Below, one piece after another: positions 1-4,546 of a DNA stretch of 14,407 nt. This DNA is from CAZMNF01 sp964567595 (lineage in GTDB: Bacteria > Bipolaricaulota > Bipolaricaulia > RBG-16-55-9). The notes under the pieces were generated by a model. That model was not told where the DNA came from. It was given only the letters and a program-made list of their open reading frames with translations, and did no database searches. The stretch covers positions 1-14,407 of the forward strand of contig CAZMNF010000049.1 in NCBI GenBank assembly GCA_964567595.1, given 5' to 3'. The position numbers and the translations under genes were made by a program. The stretch's first letter is position 1, and each line of letters starts with the position of its first letter.

Positions 1-25
1 CCCACGACGCGACGATCGGGTCCAT
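1..25 (-). CDS. Start of a further operon gene, probably ArsG-type permease (partial)
   Basis: An ATG (minus strand, 25..23) overlaps the TGA of the ArsF-like gene by one base (TGATGG), the classic arrangement of translationally coupled genes. Only eight codons are in the window (MDPIVASW), too few to identify anything from sequence. The guess of an ArsG-type transporter rests only on known gene order: in arsEFG-type operons the ArsF-like gene is followed by the ArsG aromatic aminobenzylarsenical efflux permease. Any membrane protein or an unrelated gene would fit equally well on the visible residues. Confidence 0.4.
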
Positions 26-588
26 CAGTGAACTCCTTCCGTGATTTCCGCGGCCTGCAGCAACGTCTCGACGCCCTCGACGACGTGACGGCGATAGGCC
101 TCGACGCTGGAAATCTCGCCCCGATAGAGGGGGGCGGTCAGGTCCTCAACCCGTTTGGTCTCCTCGCCCTCGTAGAGCACCCCGAACAGCGACGAGCCGT
201 AGATGTCGAACGCCTCGACGTAATGGCGGTTGGCGGCCCGCTCCACGTTGACGGCCCGGAACGCGAGGGCATCGCCGTTCAGGGCCTCGGCAAATTGGCC
301 CTCGACCGCCTCGCGCCCTTCCCGCTCCAGCATCACACAGGTCTCGCAGCGGCTGTCGGTATGGAAGTAGTAGACGACGACGCGCACGTCGGGCGCCGAC
401 GCCGTCGGGGACTCGGCGTCCGCTGGGGACGCCGAGTCTTCGTCCATCGAGTTCGTCGATCCCGTTGTCGACGCCGACGATGGCGTCGATTCGCCGTCCG
501 CGCCCGTCAGGCCCTGGTAGCCCAGGAAGGCGACGCCGGCGAGGACGACGGCCCACAGCGACAGCGCGATCAGCTTGCGCGGCGTCAT
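25..588 (-). CDS. arsF: ArsF-like membrane-anchored CxxC (nitroreductase-subunit family) protein
   Basis: This is a 187-residue protein. A hydrophobic segment at about residues 7-25 should anchor it in the membrane. A Ser/Thr/Asp/Ala-rich linker (about 30-67) follows, then a thioredoxin-like domain with YYFHTDSRCETC (CxxC at C81/C84), VNVERAANRHYVEAF and YGSSLF. These match the family annotated as nitrophenyl compound nitroreductase subunit ArsF, which is linked to reduction and export of aromatic arsenicals in arsEFG operons. It lies last-but-one in the ars operon and overlaps the next gene by one base. The start is uncertain. The ATG at 588 has only a weak GAGG about 12 bases upstream, whereas a strong AAAGGAG precedes an ATG at 662 that opens a different frame and runs into this start (see the small ORF at 585-662). 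The true N-terminus may therefore be longer, joined through a 2-base shift. The family call is fairly firm; the substrate is inferred from context. Confidence 0.78.
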   Translation of the reverse strand: MTPRKLIALSLWAVVLAGVAFLGYQGLTGADGESTPSSASTTGSTNSMDEDSASPADAESPTASAPDVRVVVYYFHTDSRCETCVMLEREGREAVEGQFAEALNGDALAFRAVNVERAANRHYVEAFDIYGSSLFGVLYEGEETKRVEDLTAPLYRGEISSVEAYRRHVVEGVETLLQAAEITEGVH

Positions 589-662
589 CGCCGACACCGC
601 CTCGTCAACGGCCGCCTCGCGCGGCGATCGATCTCTCGGATGATGCGATCGCGCTCGGTCAT
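585..662 (-). CDS. 25-codon upstream ORF or frameshifted N-terminus of arsF
   Basis: An ATG at 662 is preceded by AAAGGAG with a 6-base spacer, the best ribosome binding site in this part of the operon, and sits 18 bases after the FmdE-family stop. The frame encodes MTERDRIIREIDRR, then an arginine-rich tail, and stops at a TGA overlapping the arsF ATG (ATGA). Two readings are possible. It may be a short coupling leader peptide. Alternatively the first 14 residues may be the real arsF N-terminus: removing one CG unit from the CGCCGCGCG stretch near 616-624 joins them to REAAVDEAVSAM and then the membrane segment. The charged, helix-like sequence on both sides of the junction favours the second reading. 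Confidence 0.4.
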   Translation of the reverse strand: MTERDRIIREIDRRARRPLTRRCRR

Positions 663-680
663 GCTCGTCTCCTTTCGCGG

Positions 681-1400
681 TCAGTCGGCCCCTGTCCGTT
701 GTGCGGCCGCGCGCAGCGCCTCCGCCACCGGATCGGGCCGATAGCCAGAGCACGGCCGACACATCGGCTGATCGGCCTTGAGGTGGACCTCGTTGGCGGC
801 GACGATCTCATCGCAGCTCGCACAACGGACCAGCTCGAACGTCGGCTCCGGCGTCGGCTCGGACGGCGCGTCGAAGACCTCCGACACGCGGAACAGCTCG
901 GCGTCATCCTTTGCCATGAGGTTCTCCACCAGCGGGCGACTGACCTCCAGCGCGATCTCGGTCGGCGGCACGCCCTGCTTCCGCTCGGCGACGAACGGCG
1001 AGTCGAACGCCGCCTCCATCACCTCGGGCCGGACCGCGACGCGGACGGCCCGCTCGCTGGCGGGCTCCACGAGCATCAGGGCCCATTTGCCGTAGCCGGT
1101 CCGTCGGATGAGGCCCTTGCCGAAGGTGCAGCCGGTGGCCATCTGCACGCCGTCGGCGAAGCACCCCGCGGCGTGGCCTGTGCTCGTCTCGACCCGAACG
1201 TGGTGGGCCATGGCGCCTTCGCGCTCGGCCTCAAGGGCTCGCAGCGCGGCCACCCCCGCCCGGAAGCCGAGCGGCATGCCGCCGCAGACGTGCCCGTGGA
1301 CGACGAACGCCGAGGTGAAGACCTCGTCAAATTGGGGCCCGAAGGCCTCGCCGGCCTTGCCGAGCTCGTGCATCGTCTCCAGCTGATCGGTCTCCATCAT
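681..1400 (-). CDS. FmdE-family protein with C-terminal zinc ribbon
   Basis: About 239 residues. The N-terminal two thirds match the FmdE family (named for subunit E of formylmethanofuran dehydrogenase): HGHVCGG at 35-41 followed by MPLGFRAG, then DGVQMATGCTFGKG at 84-97 with C80 and C91. These conserved His/Cys positions are likely metal or thiol ligands. The C-terminus carries a four-cysteine zinc ribbon, CASC at 193-196 and CRPC at 214-217, of the type often annotated as TraR/DksA-like. No methanofuran or formylmethanofuran dehydrogenase genes are nearby, so a role in one-carbon metabolism is unlikely; in this operon it may handle a metalloid or be a redox/metal accessory factor (inference). 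AGGAAGG at 1417..1411 lies 10 bases before the ATG at 1400 and 4 before an in-frame GTG at 1406, so either could be the start. Biochemical function is unknown. Confidence 0.8.
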   Translation of the reverse strand: MMETDQLETMHELGKAGEAFGPQFDEVFTSAFVVHGHVCGGMPLGFRAGVAALRALEAEREGAMAHHVRVETSTGHAAGCFADGVQMATGCTFGKGLIRRTGYGKWALMLVEPASERAVRVAVRPEVMEAAFDSPFVAERKQGVPPTEIALEVSRPLVENLMAKDDAELFRVSEVFDAPSEPTPEPTFELVRCASCDEIVAANEVHLKADQPMCRPCSGYRPDPVAEALRAAAQRTGAD

Positions 1401-1435
1401 GATCACGTATCCTTCCTGGAATTATCGATAGGCTT

Positions 1436-1463
1436 CCGTTCGTCCGTCCGTCTGTCCGTCCGT
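1436..1463. repeat. Tetranucleotide tandem repeat (about 7 units of CCGT)
   Basis: Seven imperfect 4-base units (ccgt tcgt ccgt ccgt ctgt ccgt ccgt) lie in the 100-base gap between the TauE/SafE stop and the FmdE-family start. Since the unit is not a multiple of three and the tract is outside coding sequence, slippage would change the spacing or mRNA structure upstream of the FmdE gene, not its reading frame. Confidence 0.7.
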
Positions 1464-1500
1464 CTGAGCGGATGATCGCCCGTCGGCGCCTAGTGGCCGC

Positions 1501-2253
1501 TCAGAGGCCGAGGATCGGCCAGGCCAGCTTGACGGCGATTGCCACCAACAACACGCCGAATCCCTGCTTGATCCATCGGGCCTTGAGCCGCTCGCGCATC
1601 AGCCACGCGCCCAGTTGCGAGGCGACGATCACGGCCGCCCCGGCGCCGAGCAACAGCGGCCAATGGAAGTGCCCCACGGCCACGTGGCCGGCAAACCCCG
1701 AAAATGAGGAGAAGACGACGGCGAAGGCCGTGGTAGCGGCGGCCTGTTTGGTCGGATACCCCACGGCGATCAGGATCGGCACGAAGAGGAAGCCCCCGCC
1801 GATGCCGAGCAGGCCCGCAATCGCGCCGACGCCCAGCCCCGCGAGCCCCGTGAGCACGGCCCGGCGACCGACCGGCATCAGCGCCTCGGGTTCGGGGCGA
1901 TGGGCCGTGAGGAGCATCCGGCCGCCGGCGACGACCATGCCGAGCGCGAACAGCAGCACGAGCGTCTCGGTCGGCACGAACTGCGTCCCCCAGGCGCCGA
2001 GCGGGGCGGCCACCAGCGACGTGGCGATCATGGGCAGCGCCCCGCGCACGTCGACCAGGCCGGCTCGGCCGTAGGCGACCGCCGCTGACAGGGTCGTCAG
2101 GCCGTTGAGGAAGAGCGAGGTCGGAATGACCACGCTCTTGAACTCGAAGCCGAACCACTTGAGCACGGGCGTGTAGAGCAGCGCCCCGCCCAGACCCAAC
2201 ATGGAGAAGAGCACGGCCAGGGCGAAGATGGCGGCGACGACGAGGGGCAACAC
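1501..2253 (-). CDS. TauE/SafE-family permease
   Basis: A 250-residue, almost wholly hydrophobic protein with the two-fold internal repeat of the TauE/SafE (sulfite exporter) family: LGLGGALLYTPVLKWFG at about 20-35, and LLGIGGGFLFVPILIAVGYP at 148-167 followed by TKQAAATTAF. Eight or so membrane helices are expected. Family members export organic or inorganic sulfur anions or small organic acids; none of the residues visible here fixes the substrate. The start is a GTG at 2253 that lies 6 bases after the preceding gene's stop, with no good ribosome binding site, so translation is probably coupled to the upstream CxxC protein. Its place inside an ars operon suggests a role in exporting an arsenical, a thiol conjugate or a sulfur oxyanion (inference). 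Confidence 0.85.
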   Translation of the reverse strand: MLPLVVAAIFALAVLFSMLGLGGALLYTPVLKWFGFEFKSVVIPTSLFLNGLTTLSAAVAYGRAGLVDVRGALPMIATSLVAAPLGAWGTQFVPTETLVLLFALGMVVAGGRMLLTAHRPEPEALMPVGRRAVLTGLAGLGVGAIAGLLGIGGGFLFVPILIAVGYPTKQAAATTAFAVVFSSFSGFAGHVAVGHFHWPLLLGAGAAVIVASQLGAWLMRERLKARWIKQGFGVLLVAIAVKLAWPILGL

Positions 2254-2259
2254 GCGTGA

Positions 2260-2508
2260 TCATTCCGAGGACGATCCGTCTTGGAACAGCGTCTTCAGCT
2301 CGCCCACCGACGGCACCTTGCCGCTGGCCTTGACCTCGCCGTCAACGACGAGGCCCGGCGTCATGAAGACGCCGTAGTCGGCGATGGCCGTCGGGTCGGT
2401 GACGTGCTCGACCTCGGCCTCCACGCCCAACTCGCTCAGGGCGCGATTGACGAGTTCTTCCGTCTTCTGGCACTTGGGGCAGCCGGTTCCGAGGATCTCA
2501 ACTTTCAT
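2260..2508 (-). CDS. Small thioredoxin-fold redox-active disulfide protein (ArsE-like position)
   Basis: An 82-residue single-domain protein with MKVEILGTGCPKCQKTEELV (CPKC, C10/C13), DPTAIADYGVFMTPGLVVDG with the cis-Pro region TPG at 50-52, and KVPS near the C-terminus. This is the redox-active disulfide protein 2 type of minimal thioredoxin fold (glutaredoxin-like, no signal peptide, so cytoplasmic). GGAG sits 8 bases before the ATG at 2508, a good Shine-Dalgarno. It lies just downstream of an ArsP-type permease gene, a common pairing, and in an operon that also has ArsF-like and probably ArsG genes it may play the ArsE role, passing electrons or binding the arsenical thiol before export. 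Fold and family are clear; the ArsE equivalence is an inference from context. Confidence 0.88.
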   Translation of the reverse strand: MKVEILGTGCPKCQKTEELVNRALSELGVEAEVEHVTDPTAIADYGVFMTPGLVVDGEVKASGKVPSVGELKTLFQDGSSSE

Positions 2509-2537
2509 GGGCAGCTCCTTTCGTCTGGTCTTCTGGA

Positions 2538-3575
2538 CTAGTTGGCGAAGTACGTCCCGAACGTCCAGCCGACGAGCGTCGCCAGCACGACGACGATCGC
2601 CAGGTAGCTGAGCGTCTTCTTGGTGCCGAGCACGCTGCGAATTACGAGCACGTTGGGGAGGCTGAGCGCCGGCCCGGCCAACAGCAGCGCCAGGACGGGC
2701 CCATCGTGCATCCCCAGGTCCATGAACGAGCGCACAATGGGAACTTCGGTGAGCGTCGCGAAGTAGAAGACCGCGCCCACCACCGACGCGAACGCGTTGG
2801 AGAGGATCGAGTTGCCGCCCACCGTGGCGGCGATCCAGGCTTCGGGCATGTAGCCGCGGATGATCCCGGCGACGAAGATGCCGCCGAGCAGCCAGGGCGC
2901 GATCTGCTTGACGAAGTCCCAGGTGGCGGCGAGCCAGGCCTTGACTTCGTCCCAAGTGAACCACCGCGTGACCACGACGACGAGCCCGAGCGTCACGACG
3001 CCGGTCTCCAGCCAGCGCCCCCAGGCCCCGAAGACGAGGATCCCGACGAGCGCGGCAAAGTACGCGAGCGTCACGGGGCGGGACTTCTCCGCGTCGGCGT
3101 CGATGTCGAAGGTCGCTGAGGGCTCGCGCTCGCGCTCCTCGGCGCGGTAGAGCCAGCTCATGGCGACGCCGATGACGATGGCGAAGACGACCGCGCCAAT
3201 CGCGCGGGCGACGCCGATCTCCAGGCCCAACAGTTGCGCGGAATAGACGACCGCCAACAGGTTGATCGCCGGGCCGGAGAAGAGGAACGCGATGGCGGGG
3301 CCGAGCCCCGCGCCCCGCTTATAGATCCCTGTGAACAACGGCAGGATCGTGCAGGAGCAGACGCTTAGCACCGTCCCCGACACCGAGGCCACGCCGTAGG
3401 CCAAGGGCCGCGGCGCGCTCGAGCCGAAGTAGCGCAACACCGCGTTCTGCGAGACGAAGACGGCGATGGCGCCGGCGATGAAGAACGCCGGCACCAGACA
3501 GGTCAACACGTGGGCGGAAAGGTACTCCACCAGCGCCGCCCAGCCGTATTGCAACGGTTGGAGCCAGTCCATCAT
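2538..3575 (-). CDS. arsP: ArsP/DUF318-family permease (organoarsenical efflux)
   Basis: A 345-residue polytopic membrane protein with the family hallmarks: GTVLSVCSCTILPLFTGIYKRG (C73/C75 in a CSC motif), then GPAIAFLFSGPAINLLAVV around 92-110, and in the second half GGNSILSNAFASVVGAVFYF and LLAGPALSLPNVLVI. ArsP proteins are known to export trivalent organoarsenicals such as methylarsenite; the wider PF03773 family contains members of unknown substrate. GGAGGTG lies 8 bases upstream of the ATG at 3575, which overlaps the arsR stop by four bases (ATGA), so the two are translationally coupled. A second ATG follows immediately. A highly charged loop at about 146-168 (EERERE) separates the two halves. 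Family is firm; organoarsenical export is supported by the neighbours but not provable from sequence. Confidence 0.88.
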   Translation of the reverse strand: MMDWLQPLQYGWAALVEYLSAHVLTCLVPAFFIAGAIAVFVSQNAVLRYFGSSAPRPLAYGVASVSGTVLSVCSCTILPLFTGIYKRGAGLGPAIAFLFSGPAINLLAVVYSAQLLGLEIGVARAIGAVVFAIVIGVAMSWLYRAEEREREPSATFDIDADAEKSRPVTLAYFAALVGILVFGAWGRWLETGVVTLGLVVVVTRWFTWDEVKAWLAATWDFVKQIAPWLLGGIFVAGIIRGYMPEAWIAATVGGNSILSNAFASVVGAVFYFATLTEVPIVRSFMDLGMHDGPVLALLLAGPALSLPNVLVIRSVLGTKKTLSYLAIVVVLATLVGWTFGTYFAN

Positions 3576-3943
3576 CTCGGGCGCACCTCCTCGAGGTCAC
3601 CGGCACGTGGGGTCGGCGCATCGCTGAGCGCGTCGTCGATCACGGCGCGGGCGCGCTCGATGATCTCCCACACGCGCTCGTCGCGGATCTCGTAGCTCAC
3701 CTTGACGCCCTCCTTGTGCGAACGGAGGATGCCAGCGCGCTGGAGCGTGTTCAGATGCCGCGAGACCGTCGACTGGTTGAGGTTGAACTGGGGCTCCAGC
3801 TCGCAGGCACAGCGCGGCCCGTCCGCGAGCAGCTCCAGCAGTCTCAGCCGGACCGGATGGCCGAGCGCAACGAACAGCTCGGCTTCGGGCGCCGTCTGCT
3901 CCGGTGTGGCGGATGGTCCGTTCTCTATGCGTTCATGCGCCAT
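3572..3943 (-). CDS. arsR: ArsR/SmtB-family metalloregulator
   Basis: A 123-residue winged-helix repressor. LFVALGHPVRLRLLELLADG (23-42) is the standard N-terminal helix pair, CACEL follows (C45, C47), then NLNQSTVSRHLNTLQRAGIL (54-73) as the recognition helix-turn-helix and EGVKVSYEI as the wing. C45 and C47 are the only cysteines in the protein and sit where E. coli ArsR has the first two of its three As(III) ligands, so it should respond to a thiophilic metalloid and release DNA. It is the first gene of the minus-strand operon and presumably represses it, with a candidate operator upstream at 3965-3995. The ATG at 3943 has no recognisable Shine-Dalgarno and lies in the loop of a small inverted repeat. 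Family call is secure; the exact inducer is inferred. Confidence 0.92.
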   Translation of the reverse strand: MAHERIENGPSATPEQTAPEAELFVALGHPVRLRLLELLADGPRCACELEPQFNLNQSTVSRHLNTLQRAGILRSHKEGVKVSYEIRDERVWEIIERARAVIDDALSDAPTPRAGDLEEVRPR

Positions 3944-3950
3944 AGCGCAT
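3935..3950. repeat. 6-4-6 perfect inverted repeat around the arsR start codon
   Basis: ATGCGC-CATA-GCGCAT: in the arsR mRNA the start codon falls exactly inside the four-base loop, with no Shine-Dalgarno just upstream. It could be a translational control hairpin or a second protein-binding site. Confidence 0.5.
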
Positions 3951-3964
3951 GGATTTTAAGACCC

Positions 3965-3995
3965 GATTATCCGAGTTTGTATGACGCGGATCATC
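3965..3995. promoter_or_regulatory. Candidate ArsR operator (imperfect inverted repeat)
   Basis: GATTATCCG (3965-3973), 13 bases, CGGATCATC (3987-3995): eight of nine positions are complementary and the half-sites are 22 bases apart centre to centre, i.e. two helical turns, as expected for a symmetric dimer on one DNA face. It overlaps the proposed arsR core promoter and ends 22 bases before the arsR start, a repressor position. Confidence 0.55.
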
Positions 3996-4007
3996 TTCGC
4001 TGGTCAA
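3978..4007 (-). promoter_or_regulatory. Putative arsR operon promoter
   Basis: On the minus strand TTGACC (4007..4002) is followed after 18 bases by CATACA (3983..3978; a 17-base spacer gives TCATAC). The -35 is good and the -10 weak. A better -10 (GATAAT, 3971..3966) exists but lacks a -35 at the right distance. In either case the inverted repeat at 3965-3995 covers the core promoter. Confidence 0.4.
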
Positions 4008-4203
4008 TCTGCGACCGCTCGGCGTCGCCTCCCTTGTGCGGCGGCCTGGGATTGCGTCCGTGGCGGGCGTCCCATCCCGGCTATTGCCGAAAACTCAGTA
4101 GGCTTTGGACACCTCGGTCGGCTATAGTGAACAGACGAGTCTCGAACGCTCATTTTGTCGGAACCGTTGCGGTAAATACGCCGTCTTCGCGCGAGATCCC
4201 ATC

Positions 4204-4232
4204 TTGACGCCCGCCGGCTTTGGTCATAGACT
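4204..4232 (+). promoter_or_regulatory. Possible promoter upstream of the paired stem-loops
   Basis: TTGACG (4204-4209), a 17-base spacer and TAGACT (4227-4232). The -35 is strong and the -10 matches four of six consensus bases. It would start RNA near 4239, just before two stem-loops, giving either a small RNA or a long leader for pstS. Confidence 0.35.
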
Positions 4233-4256
4233 CAAGCCAAGATATATAAGACACCC

Positions 4257-4280
4257 GCAAACTCCCTCCCCTGGGTTTGC
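4257..4280. other. Stem-loop 1 of the ars/pst intergenic region
   Basis: GCAAACTC (4257-4264) pairs with GGGTTTGC (4273-4280) through 8 base pairs, one of them T-G, around an 8-base pyrimidine loop. It stands 16 bases before the larger stem-loop at 4297. Confidence 0.4.
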
Positions 4281-4296
4281 CTCGTCTCGGCCTGTA

Positions 4297-4344
4297 GACG
4301 GGAAGCCACTAGCCCCTCGAGCACAAGGCTGGTGGCTTCCCGTC
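4297..4344. other. 18-bp stem-loop in the ars/pst intergenic region
   Basis: The arms at 4297-4314 (GACGGGAAGCCACTAGCC) and 4327-4344 (GGCTGGTGGCTTCCCGTC) pair over 18 positions, 17 Watson-Crick and one G-T, around a 12-base loop. No T-run follows on either strand, so it is not a standard intrinsic terminator. It may be a structured RNA, a factor-dependent terminator, an mRNA leader element or a mobile-element remnant. I do not recognise it as a named riboswitch class. Confidence 0.6.
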
Positions 4345-4455
4345 ACCCGCTTCCGGAAAGATACGCTCCCGACGACTCCATTGGCTTTGGATGACTATAT
4401 AGTCTCCGCAGTCGCCAAGTTCTGAGACACGCCGAAACATCCTTCAGAAGGGCTA

Positions 4456-4488
4456 CGTCAATCGTCGGAACGCGCCGGACGATTGACG
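4456..4488. promoter_or_regulatory. Perfect 11-bp inverted repeat, likely operator of pstS
   Basis: CGTCAATCGTC (4456-4466) and GACGATTGACG (4478-4488) are exact reverse complements around 11 bases. The right arm contains the TTGACG -35 box of the pstS promoter. Centre-to-centre spacing is 22 bases, two helical turns. This is not the tandem direct-repeat layout of a classical PHO box. Confidence 0.6.
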
Positions 4489-4511
4489 GCAACCGGATCG
4501 GGGTCTATATT
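4483..4511 (+). promoter_or_regulatory. pstS promoter
   Basis: TTGACG (4483-4488), 17 bases, TATATT (4506-4511): a near-consensus sigma70-type promoter. Transcription would begin around 4518, giving a leader of about 30 bases that contains the AGGAGGG ribosome binding site at 4531-4537. Confidence 0.65.
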
Positions 4512-4546
4512 TGGAGCAACAATCCTACATAGGAGGGACCGTTCCC

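Larger units (their letters stand above)
3944..4546. other. Divergent non-coding region between arsR and pstS
   Basis: About 600 bases between the divergent start codons of arsR and pstS. I see no convincing gene: the open frames here lack ribosome binding sites and recognisable sequence, and composition is visibly less GC-rich than the flanking genes. From left to right it holds the arsR promoter/operator, a possible promoter at 4204-4232, two stem-loops (4257-4280 and 4297-4344), a perfect 12-base palindrome GACTATATAGTC (4393-4404), the 11-bp inverted repeat at 4456-4488 and the pstS promoter. The octamer GGCTTTGG occurs three times on the plus strand (4101-4108, 4216-4223, 4383-4390). Nothing is recognised in about 4010-4200. 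Confidence 0.7.

Noticed and set aside
465..1475. Plus-strand open frame opposite arsF and the FmdE-family gene
   Set aside because: Arg/His-rich shadow of two genes with clear motifs on the minus strand.
3935..3950. Inverted repeat at the arsR start as the main ArsR operator
   Set aside because: It lies inside the coding start, downstream of any plausible promoter; the repeat at 3965-3995 overlaps the promoter and is the better operator candidate.
4297..4344. Resemblance of the stem-loop to a cobalamin-riboswitch piece or an integron attC site
   Set aside because: Only short stretches such as GGGAA and GCCACT look similar; no full B12 element, no attC core sites and no integrase are present.
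4393..4404. GACTATATAGTC palindrome as a promoter or attachment site
   Set aside because: TATATA inside it has no -35 at a workable distance and there is no integrase or repeat partner nearby; likely chance in the AT-richer spacer.
4105..4425. 106-codon plus-strand open frame in the ars/pst intergenic region
   Set aside because: TTG start, no Shine-Dalgarno, no recognisable motif, and it runs straight through two stem-loops and a palindrome, so regulatory DNA explains it better.
4511..4546. Upstream TTG start for PstS giving a 12-residue extension
   Set aside because: ATG 4547 has AGGAGGG at the right spacing and gives a normal signal peptide; the TTG overlaps the -10 box.
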